Positions 1-5,410 of a DNA stretch of 6,698 nt are shown in pieces. A program made the translations under genes and the position numbers. Under the pieces are notes generated by a model. That model was given only the letters and a program-made list of their open reading frames with translations. It did not search any database and was not told the origin of the DNA. The DNA lies in the NCBI GenBank assembly GCA_003105305.1, contig PQAQ01000126.1:1-6698 (forward strand), in the 5' to 3' direction. This DNA comes from Candidatus Methylomirabilota bacterium. Lineage in GTDB: Bacteria > Methylomirabilota > Methylomirabilia > Methylomirabilales > Methylomirabilaceae. Every line of letters starts with the position of its first letter. Positions within the stretch are counted from its first letter, which is position 1.

Positions 1-1487
1 CTCCGCATCCCGTCAAGCATCTGTCCCACAGACGCATCCATCCGTCTGAGGAGGGGATTGGGATTCAGACCGATCCACAGAATGAGTAGGATGACTGGGA
101 TCAGCATCGCCATCTCGCGGCGGCTGATATCGTTGAGCGTCAGATTCTCCGTCCGTCGGCTCTGGCCCCACATCACGCGTTGCCACATCCAGAGCATATA
201 GACCGCCGCCAGAATAATGCCGATGGCAGCGAGTATCGCCAACCCTTTGTGGGCGCGGAATGCTCCGGTCAGGATCAGGAACTCCCCAACAAACCCGTTC
301 AGACCAGGCAGACCGATGGACGACATGGTTACGATCAGGAAACAGAGTGCGAAGCGTGGAAGCAGTCGCGCGAGTCCGCCGAACTCCTCAATCATTCTGG
401 TGTGGCGTCGTTCGTAGATCATCCCAACCAGCAGGAAGAGCGCGCCGGTGGAGAGGCCATGGTTGACCATTTGGAGGATGGAGCCTTCTATGGCCTCCAG
501 GTTCATGGCAAAGATGCCCAGCATGACGAATCCCAGGTGACTCACGGAGCTATAGGCCACCAGACGCTTGAGATCACCCTGAACCATGGAGACCAACGCG
601 CCGTACAGGATGCCGATCACGGCCAACATTGAGATCAATGGGGAAAAAGCGGCAGCCGCTTCCGGAAAGAGCGGCAGCGCGAACCGGAGGAACCCATACG
701 TCCCCATCTTCAAGAGTACCCCGGCCAACAGCACGCTCCCCGCCGTCGGCGCCTCCACGTGGGCATCCGGCAACCAGGTGTGAAACGGAAACATCGGCAC
801 CTTAATGGCAAAGGCGAGGGCAAAGGCCGCAAAGAGCCACAGTTGCATGCCGGGCGGAATCGACCCCCCGATCAACTCCAGGAGGTCGAACGTTAATCGG
901 CCCGCGCTCTCTCGGTGCTGGTAGGCGACGGCGATCATCGCCAACAGCATCAGGACGCTTCCCGCCATCGTATAGAGGACAAACTTGAGGGTGGCATAGA
1001 CGCGCCGTCGGCCGCCCCAGACGCCGATCAGAAAATACATCGGGATCAGCATCCCCTCCCAGAAGAGATAAAAGAGTATTAAATCAAGGGCGACAAACAC
1101 CCCGATCATACCGGTTTCGAGCAGCAGCATACAGATCATGTAGCCCTTAACCCGACTCGTAATCCCTGAGAAAGAGGCAAGGATCGCGATGGGCGTGAGG
1201 AACGTCGTGAGGAGCAGCAGCGGCAGGCTGATCCCATCCACACCGAGAAGATAACTGCTCCCGATCCAATCGATCCATGACGCCCGCTCGACAAACTGTA
1301 CCCCGGCTGTGGCCGGATCGAATTGCGCATACACAATCAGCGATAGGAGAAAAGCGAGAGATGAGATAGTCAGCGCAAGCCACCTGATCAGCGCTTCCCG
1401 CGCTCCATCGATACAGGCGAGCAGGAAGACGCCGCAGAGTGGTATGGCGATCAGTATTGAGAGGATCGGAATGCCTGTCGGACTCAT
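1..1487 (-). CDS. nuoM: NADH-quinone oxidoreductase subunit M (antiporter-like proton-pumping subunit), 3' end cut by window edge
   Basis: Membrane-arm subunit of complex I, one of the three Mrp-antiporter-like proton channels in the cytoplasmic membrane. Reading from the ATG at 1487 gives 495 codons with no stop before position 1. Family members are roughly 500 residues, so only a short C-terminal piece should be missing. The translation is strongly hydrophobic. Visible motifs are GVDGISLPLLLL (82-93), FYLFWEGMLIPMYFLIG (139-155), FAIKVPMFPFHTWLPDAHVE (226-245), LLAGVLLKMGTYG (253-265), QGDLKRLVAYSSVSHLG (303-319) and GLPGLNGFVGEF (392-403). The charged residues essential in E. coli NuoM have clear counterparts: Glu144 in the WEG motif, Lys229, Lys260 and Glu402. 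The start is set by AGGAG five bases upstream and by the nuoL stop only 16 bases away. The gene is the last in the visible operon, and nuoN would be expected next. It is intact as far as it can be seen. Confidence 0.97.
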   Translation of the reverse strand, partial: MSPTGIPILSILIAIPLCGVFLLACIDGAREALIRWLALTISSLAFLLSLIVYAQFDPATAGVQFVERASWIDWIGSSYLLGVDGISLPLLLLTTFLTPIAILASFSGITSRVKGYMICMLLLETGMIGVFVALDLILFYLFWEGMLIPMYFLIGVWGGRRRVYATLKFVLYTMAGSVLMLLAMIAVAYQHRESAGRLTFDLLELIGGSIPPGMQLWLFAAFALAFAIKVPMFPFHTWLPDAHVEAPTAGSVLLAGVLLKMGTYGFLRFALPLFPEAAAAFSPLISMLAVIGILYGALVSMVQGDLKRLVAYSSVSHLGFVMLGIFAMNLEAIEGSILQMVNHGLSTGALFLLVGMIYERRHTRMIEEFGGLARLLPRFALCFLIVTMSSIGLPGLNGFVGEFLILTGAFRAHKGLAILAAIGIILAAVYMLWMWQRVMWGQSRRTENLTLNDISRREMAMLIPVILLILWIGLNPNPLLRRMDASVGQMLDGMR

Positions 1488-1492
1488 GCCTT

Positions 1493-1497
1493 CTCCT
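1493..1497 (-). promoter_or_regulatory. Shine-Dalgarno site of nuoM
   Basis: Read on the minus strand, AGGAG lies five bases before the ATG at 1487 and within the 16-base gap after the nuoL stop. It fixes the nuoM start and contrasts with the missing site in front of nuoL. Confidence 0.85.
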
Positions 1498-1503
1498 GCG
1501 CCC

Positions 1504-3396
1504 TTATCCGGAAAACGCCAGGTATCCCAAAAGGACGACTGCACCCACCACTATCGAAAGAACATAGGCCGGAACCTGGCCGGTTTGCAGTCGCCGTAGC
1601 AGGCTGCCGATACGGTTCACAAGCGCGGCGACGCCGTTGACCGTCCCGTCGACCATGCGCGCATCGAATACCTCCGATAGCGTCCGAGCGGCGTTGACGG
1701 TTGGTCTGACGACGGCCGCGTCGTACAGCTCATCGATCCAATATTTGTGAAAGAGCGTACGATAGAGCGTGGGATATCGCGCGGCAAGCGTCTCGGGTCT
1801 GTGAGGGTCCACCAGATAGTAACGATAGGCCACGACGATTCCACCTATCGCCATCGCAAGAGCGGTAACTGCGAGCACGGCCTCAACACTCGGCTCAATC
1901 GCAACCTCATGCGCCGACACAGGAAAGACCTGGCCAAGAAACTGCTGAAGCCGGCCCGAACCCGGTGGGACACCGACAAATCCGACGGTCGCCGATCCGA
2001 GTGCCAGCAGTACCAGCGGCAGACGCATGCTCCACGGCGCCTCGTGTATGTGGCCAAGGGTATGAGCATCGAGCCTCGACCTCCCCTCGAACGTCAGGAA
2101 ATAGAGGCGGAACATGTACAACCCGGTGCCCAGTGCGGTCAGGCATCCGATCGCCCAGAGCGGCCAGTGTCCCGAGGCGTAGGCGGCAGCAAGGATCTCG
2201 TCCTTGCTCCAGAAGCCGGCGAAGGGGACAATCCCGGCGTTGGCCAGCGCGCCTACCAGAAAGCTCCACGCGGTAACGCGGAGGTACTTCCGTAACCCCC
2301 CCATCCTCCGCATATCCTGCTCGCCGGCCAGCGCATGGATGACCGACCCGGCGGACAGGAAGAGCAGGGCCTTGAAAAAGGCGTGGGTCATCAGGTGAAA
2401 GACCCCCGCAGCGTAGGCTCCCACCCCTAGGCCCAAAAACATGTAGCCAAGCTGGGAGATGGTCGAGTAGGCAATGATCCGCTTGATGTCGGTCTGCACC
2501 AGGGCGATGCTCGCGGCATACAAGGCCGTGAGGCCGCCGATCCAGGCCACAATGTCCAGACTTAGGGGCGCCAGTTGAAACAGGGGCGCGGAACGCGCAA
2601 TAAGATAGACGCCGGCCGTCACCATGGTCGCAGCATGAATCAGCGCCGACACGGGCGTCGGGCCCTCCATCGCATCCGGCAACCAGACATACAGCGGCAG
2701 TTGCGCCGATTTGCCGGTTGCCCCGATGAAGAGTAAAAGCGTCAGAATCGAGGCGGTGACAGAGCCGTACGCCAGCACAGTTGGCGCGTCCATCAAGACG
2801 CTTCGAAAATCCAGCGAACCGAATAGCAGGATCATCCAGATCAGTCCCACGACTATCGCGCCGTCGCCGATCCGGTTTACCAGAAAGGCCTTAGTCCCTG
2901 CCGATGCCGCCGCCGGTCGTTCGAACCAAAACCCGATCAACAGGTACGAGCAGAGGCCAACCCCCTCCCATCCGACAAAGAGCAGCAGATAGTTATCGGC
3001 CAGGACCAAGATCAGCATCTCCGCCAGAAAGAGATTGAGCAGCGCGAAGAACCGGGGGTAGTCCCGGTCTTCCGTCATATAGCCGATCGAATAGATATGA
3101 ATCAGTAGACCCACACCGCATACCACCAGCGCCATGATGGCAGAGAGGGGATCGAACAAGAACCCGAACGAGACCGAGAAGTCTCCGGAAGCGATCCAGG
3201 AGCCGAGGGAGGCGCGAAGCTGCCGCCCCTCCACAGGCAGCAAGAGGAGGCGAGCGAAGGACATCGCCGAGAGCATCAGCGAACACGTCGCAGCCCCGCA
3301 AGCGATCACTGCCACCAGCATTCGCGGCATTCGCCGACCTATCAGACCGACGACAAGGCTGCCCGCGAGCGGGATCACTGGAATCAGCCAGATCAT
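1504..3396 (-). CDS. nuoL: NADH-quinone oxidoreductase subunit L (distal antiporter-like proton-pumping subunit)
   Basis: Largest membrane subunit of complex I and its distal proton-pumping module. It is 630 residues against 613 in E. coli, so full length. Motifs seen are GFLFDPLSAIM (78-88), HIYSIGYMTEDRDYPRFFA (100-118), FVGWEGVGLCSYLLIGFW (140-157), GTKAFLVNRIGD (167-178), LYVWLPDAMEGPTPVSALIH (235-254), QTDIKRIIAYSTISQLGYMF (301-320), FHLMTHAFFKALLFL (333-347) and FAGFWSKDEIL (392-402). These supply counterparts of the proton-path residues Glu144, Asp178, Lys229, His254 and Lys342, and of the acidic residue near 400. The C-terminal part from about 520 fits TM15, the long lateral helix (about 543-602) and a last membrane segment (609-628). 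The ATG at 3396 gives the natural N-terminus MIWLIPVIPLAG, but no Shine-Dalgarno sequence precedes it. A heptamer repeat array ends six bases upstream. The stop is TAA, and nuoM follows 16 bases later. Confidence 0.98.
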   Translation of the reverse strand: MIWLIPVIPLAGSLVVGLIGRRMPRMLVAVIACGAATCSLMLSAMSFARLLLLPVEGRQLRASLGSWIASGDFSVSFGFLFDPLSAIMALVVCGVGLLIHIYSIGYMTEDRDYPRFFALLNLFLAEMLILVLADNYLLLFVGWEGVGLCSYLLIGFWFERPAAASAGTKAFLVNRIGDGAIVVGLIWMILLFGSLDFRSVLMDAPTVLAYGSVTASILTLLLFIGATGKSAQLPLYVWLPDAMEGPTPVSALIHAATMVTAGVYLIARSAPLFQLAPLSLDIVAWIGGLTALYAASIALVQTDIKRIIAYSTISQLGYMFLGLGVGAYAAGVFHLMTHAFFKALLFLSAGSVIHALAGEQDMRRMGGLRKYLRVTAWSFLVGALANAGIVPFAGFWSKDEILAAAYASGHWPLWAIGCLTALGTGLYMFRLYFLTFEGRSRLDAHTLGHIHEAPWSMRLPLVLLALGSATVGFVGVPPGSGRLQQFLGQVFPVSAHEVAIEPSVEAVLAVTALAMAIGGIVVAYRYYLVDPHRPETLAARYPTLYRTLFHKYWIDELYDAAVVRPTVNAARTLSEVFDARMVDGTVNGVAALVNRIGSLLRRLQTGQVPAYVLSIVVGAVVLLGYLAFSG

Positions 3397-3402
3397 AGCG
3401 CA

Positions 3403-3437
3403 GGGTATAGGGTATAAGGTTTAGAGCCTAGGGTCAT
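3403..3437 (+). repeat. Degenerate 7-bp tandem repeat in the nuoK-nuoL spacer
   Basis: Five in-phase heptamers fill most of the 51-base gap between the nuoK stop and nuoL start. The first two are GGGTATA; the next three are diverged (AGGTTTA, then GAGCCTA, then GGGTCAT). The transcript is on the minus strand, so the mRNA carries the C-rich complement (TATACCC). The array begins six bases from the nuoL ATG and so occupies the place where a Shine-Dalgarno site would be. Its left boundary, GCAGGGTATAGGGTAT (3400-3415), matches 15 of 16 bases of the J-K spacer array at 3779-3794, which suggests one repeat family. Its function is unknown. Confidence 0.8.
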
Positions 3438-3447
3438 ACACTGAACG

Positions 3448-3759
3448 CTAGCCTTTAAGTAAATTGATCTCGTCCACATTGGCGGACTCTTTATTTCTAT
3501 ACAGCGCAATAATAATGGCCAACCCCACGGCGACCTCGGCCGCCGCCACAGCCATCACAAACAGTACAATAATCTGTCCATCCATCGATCGGAGAAACCT
3601 CGCGAATGCCACGAAGGTCAAGTTAACCGCATTCAGCATCAACTCAATCGCCATAAAAATCACCAGCACGTTGCGCCGGATCAGGACGCCCGCGACCCCG
3701 ATGACGAAAAGAGCAGCGCTCAGAATCAGATACGCGCTTAACGGCACAGTTGCTGTCAT
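3448..3759 (-). CDS. nuoK: NADH-quinone oxidoreductase subunit K
   Basis: Small three-helix membrane subunit of complex I, homologous to mitochondrial ND4L and to MrpC. It passes protons between the quinone module and the antiporter-like subunits. From the ATG at 3759 it is 103 residues against 100 in E. coli. The core reads [20 protein letters not shown], then [18 protein letters not shown] and [20 protein letters not shown]. The two membrane glutamates essential in E. coli (Glu36 and Glu72) correspond to Glu39 and Glu75 here. The frame is also open to a TTG at 3771 (107 residues), and a GTG at 3747 would give a start closer to E. coli. I prefer the ATG, but no strong Shine-Dalgarno supports any of them. 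It is separated from nuoJ by 129 bases and from nuoL by 51 bases of repeat-rich sequence. The stop is TAG. Confidence 0.96.
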   Translation of the reverse strand: MTATVPLSAYLILSAALFVIGVAGVLIRRNVLVIFMAIELMLNAVNLTFVAFARFLRSMDGQIIVLFVMAVAAAEVAVGLAIIIALYRNKESANVDEINLLKG

Positions 3760-3781
3760 AACGGTTCCCAACTGAAAAGCA

Positions 3782-3816
3782 GGGTATGGGGTATGGGGTA
3801 TGGAGTATGGAGTTGA
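3782..3816 (+). repeat. 7-bp tandem repeat, nuoK-proximal half of the nuoJ-nuoK spacer
   Basis: Three perfect GGGTATG units in a row (3782-3802) are followed by GAGTATG and a degraded fifth unit. A further GTATGGG at 3818-3824 is shifted by one base. In the mRNA this half is C-rich (CATACCC) and lies just upstream of nuoK. It faces an oppositely oriented array at 3841-3868, so the spacer holds an imperfect inverted repeat with a seven-base period. Confidence 0.85.
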
Positions 3817-3840
3817 TGTATGGGCTCCGCCGTTCCTTTA

Positions 3841-3868
3841 AACCCTAGACCCCAAACCCTAAACCCCT
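3841..3868 (-). repeat. 7-bp tandem repeat, nuoJ-proximal half, opposite orientation
   Basis: Four in-phase plus-strand heptamers read AACCCTA, GACCCCA, AACCCTA and AACCCCT. On the minus strand, which is the mRNA sense, they give TAGGGTT-type units. Aligned with the reverse-oriented array at 3782-3816, about five of every seven bases can pair. The unit TTTAGGG is the same as the plant-type telomere heptamer, which I take to be coincidence. Confidence 0.8.
3843..3867 (-). promoter_or_regulatory. Putative G-quadruplex in the nuoJ-nuoK intercistronic mRNA
   Basis: On the coding (minus) strand four G tracts occur in 25 bases: GGGG at 3867-3864, GGG at 3859-3857, GGGG at 3853-3850 and GGG at 3845-3843. 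The loops are 4, 3 and 4 bases. This fits the standard motif of four runs of at least three G with loops of 1 to 7. It starts 21 bases after the nuoJ stop codon. It may be only a by-product of the heptamer repeat, and folding in the cell is not shown. Confidence 0.55.
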
Positions 3869-3888
3869 GTTCTAGGCTTCGCACTGCG

Positions 3889-4395
3889 CTATCTCCTGGC
3901 CAAGACCATGGCGCCGATGATGGCGATGAGCAGGATGACGGACGTAATCTCAAATGGGACAAGAAACTCGGTGAATAAGAGGCGGCCGACGAGTTGCGTA
4001 TTGCCGACACCGCCCATCAATTCGGATGTAGAGGAACCCTGGGGCACGCGAGCAGTCCAGGAGCCGACAGGGATCACCAACTCGAGCAACAGGAGGACAA
4101 CCGCGCCGACCCCGATCAGGAGTCTGGGGCGATCTCGCTGTAGCCACAGGGGTCGTTCATGCCCCAGATCAAGCAACATCACGACGAACAGGAACAGGAC
4201 CATAATCGCCCCGGCGTAGACGATGACCTGTATCACCGCGATGAACTGCGCCTGCAGCAACAGATAGATCCCGGATAGCGCGAAGAACGTCCCGACCAGC
4301 GAGAGGGCGCAGTAGACCGGATTCCGCAGGACGATGACCAATGTTGCGGTTATGAGCGCCATGGCGGCCAACGGCACAAACATCAGCCATTCCAT
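3889..4395 (-). CDS. nuoJ: NADH-quinone oxidoreductase subunit J
   Basis: Membrane subunit of complex I, homologous to mitochondrial ND6. It lies beside NuoH and NuoK, and its third helix takes part in coupling quinone reduction to proton movement. The product is 168 residues, slightly shorter than the 184 of E. coli. Family motifs are VLRNPVYCALSL (22-33), YLLLQAQFIAVIQVIVYAGA (44-63) and IMVLFLFVVMLLDL (64-77). The C-terminal helix EITSVILLIAIIGAMVLARR matches the family ending. The frame is open upstream to 4467, but that extension lies inside nuoH and is polar. The ATG at 4395 is chosen because it gives a membrane N-terminus (MEWLMFVPLAAMAL), has GAGG five bases upstream and follows the nuoH stop by two bases. 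nuoI, which usually lies between nuoH and nuoJ, is absent. The stop is TAG. Confidence 0.96.
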   Translation of the reverse strand: MEWLMFVPLAAMALITATLVIVLRNPVYCALSLVGTFFALSGIYLLLQAQFIAVIQVIVYAGAIMVLFLFVVMLLDLGHERPLWLQRDRPRLLIGVGAVVLLLLELVIPVGSWTARVPQGSSTSELMGGVGNTQLVGRLLFTEFLVPFEITSVILLIAIIGAMVLARR

Positions 4396-4397
4396 CC

Positions 4398-5384
4398 TTA
4401 CCTCAACGCCACGAACACGGCCGTCACCACAATGTTGGCCAGCGCGACGGGCAGCAGCACCTTCCACCCGAATCGCATCAGTTGATCGTATCTAAAGCGC
4501 GGCAGGGTCCCTCGCAGCCAGATAAAGAGAAAGATCAGCAGGTAGAGCTTGATAAGAAACCAGACCACCGGCGGCAGCCACGGCCCCCGCCACCCGCCCA
4601 GGAACAGCGTAGTCGTCATGGCCGATACGGTAATCATGTTGGCGTACTCCGCCATGAAGTACATCGCGAACTTCATTGAGCTGTACTCGACGTGAAAACC
4701 GGCGACCAGTTCCGTCTCGGCCTCCGGAAGATCGAACGGGGCGCGGTTGACCTCGGCCACCGCGCAGATCAGGAAGATGAGGAACCCGACCGGCTGCAGG
4801 AGGATAAACCACATCCTGGTCTGAGCGCCGACAATCTCTACCAGGCTTAGCGATTGCGACAGCATCACTACCCCGATCACCGACAGCCCCAGGGAGAGTT
4901 CGTAACTGATCATCTGGGCTGAGGAACGCAGTCCCCCAAGCAGCGCGTACTTGTTGTTCGACGCCCACCCACCCAGGACGATCCCGTAAACACCGAGCGA
5001 GGCGACACCGAACACATACAACAGTCCGATATTGACGTCGGTGATGACCAAGTCGATAGTCTGTCCGAAGAACCGGACTTGGTCTCCGAACGGGATCACC
5101 GCAAAGGAGATGAAGGCCGGGACCAGCGCAATTGCGGGGGCGAGGAGATAGAGCGTCCGGTCCGCTGCCTGGGGCACGATCTCCTCCTTGAACAGAAGCT
5201 TAATCGCGTCAGCGATCGGCTGCAGCAGACCGTGGGGACCGACCCGCATCGGACCGAGTCGGACCTGGATGTCGCCGATGACCTTCCGCTCCAGCCAGGT
5301 CAGGTAGCTGACGCTCAGCAGCATCAGCCCGAAGACTACAACGATCTTCGTCACCATGATCACGAAGAAGGCGCCCTCTGGCAT
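4398..5384 (-). CDS. nuoH: NADH-quinone oxidoreductase subunit H
   Basis: Membrane subunit of complex I, homologous to mitochondrial ND1. It anchors the peripheral arm and forms much of the quinone-binding tunnel. It is 328 residues against 325 in E. coli, so complete. Family signatures seen are LERKVIGDIQVRLGPMRVGP (31-50), HGLLQPIADAIKLLFKEE (51-68), GGWASNNKYALLGGLRSSAQ (138-157) with MISYE after it, AEVNRAPFDLPEAETELVAG (210-229) with FHVEYS after it, and WLRGTLPRFRYDQLMRFGWK (289-308). About eight hydrophobic segments can be picked out, as in the family. One small variation is Met in GPMRVG where many members have GPNRVG. The ATG at 5384 has AAAGGAG just upstream. nuoF ends 26 bases upstream, where nuoG would normally be. 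The stop is TAA, two bases before nuoJ. Confidence 0.98.
   Translation of the reverse strand: MPEGAFFVIMVTKIVVVFGLMLLSVSYLTWLERKVIGDIQVRLGPMRVGPHGLLQPIADAIKLLFKEEIVPQAADRTLYLLAPAIALVPAFISFAVIPFGDQVRFFGQTIDLVITDVNIGLLYVFGVASLGVYGIVLGGWASNNKYALLGGLRSSAQMISYELSLGLSVIGVVMLSQSLSLVEIVGAQTRMWFILLQPVGFLIFLICAVAEVNRAPFDLPEAETELVAGFHVEYSSMKFAMYFMAEYANMITVSAMTTTLFLGGWRGPWLPPVVWFLIKLYLLIFLFIWLRGTLPRFRYDQLMRFGWKVLLPVALANIVVTAVFVALR
4401..4404 (-). promoter_or_regulatory. Shine-Dalgarno site of nuoJ inside the end of nuoH
   Basis: GAGG, formed by the last sense codons of nuoH, lies five bases before the nuoJ ATG, with the nuoH TAA between them. This arrangement suggests that the two genes are translationally coupled, and it decides the nuoJ start. 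Confidence 0.7.
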
Positions 5385-5388
5385 CGTG

Positions 5389-5395
5389 CTCCTTT
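5389..5395 (-). promoter_or_regulatory. Shine-Dalgarno site of nuoH
   Basis: AAAGGAG on the minus strand lies four bases before the nuoH ATG at 5384. It is a strong match that fixes the start and shows the nuoF-nuoH junction is a working gene boundary. Confidence 0.85.
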
Positions 5396-5396
5396 G

Positions 5397-5410
5397 TCGC
5401 GTATTCGCGA
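5397..5410 (-). other. Small perfect inverted repeat between nuoF and nuoH
   Basis: On the minus strand, TCGCG and CGCGA are separated by AATA, giving a five-base-pair stem with a four-base loop. It starts directly after the nuoF TGA and ends one base before the nuoH Shine-Dalgarno. There is no T-run, so it is not a standard intrinsic terminator. It may be a minor mRNA structure or chance. Confidence 0.5.

Noticed and set aside
180..632. Plus-strand open frame of 150 codons
   Set aside because: It lies wholly antisense to nuoM, is rich in polar residues with no recognisable domain, and has no Shine-Dalgarno. It is an effect of the GC-rich codon use of nuoM.
1747..2295. Plus-strand open frame of 182 codons
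   Set aside because: It is entirely antisense to the conserved C-terminal half of nuoL, and its low-complexity Arg/Glu/Gln-rich translation resembles no family.
3841..3868. Possible true telomere repeat or eukaryotic sequence, because TTTAGGG is the plant telomere unit
   Set aside because: The array is about four degenerate copies inside a bacterial nuo operon and varies between GGGTATG, GGGTATA and GGGTTTA. Resemblance to telomeres is most simply coincidence.
3760..3888. Intrinsic terminator or a new promoter in the nuoJ-nuoK spacer
   Set aside because: No perfect GC stem followed by a T-run is visible on the coding strand, and no convincing -35/-10 pair was found. The genes on both sides belong to the same complex.
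3397..3888. CRISPR array
   Set aside because: The repeats are seven-base tandem units without unique spacers of constant length, and no cas gene is present.
3756..4010. Minus-strand open frame of 84 codons running from nuoJ through the spacer
   Set aside because: It overlaps nuoJ in another frame and ends with a translation of the heptamer repeat. It has no ribosome site or family resemblance.
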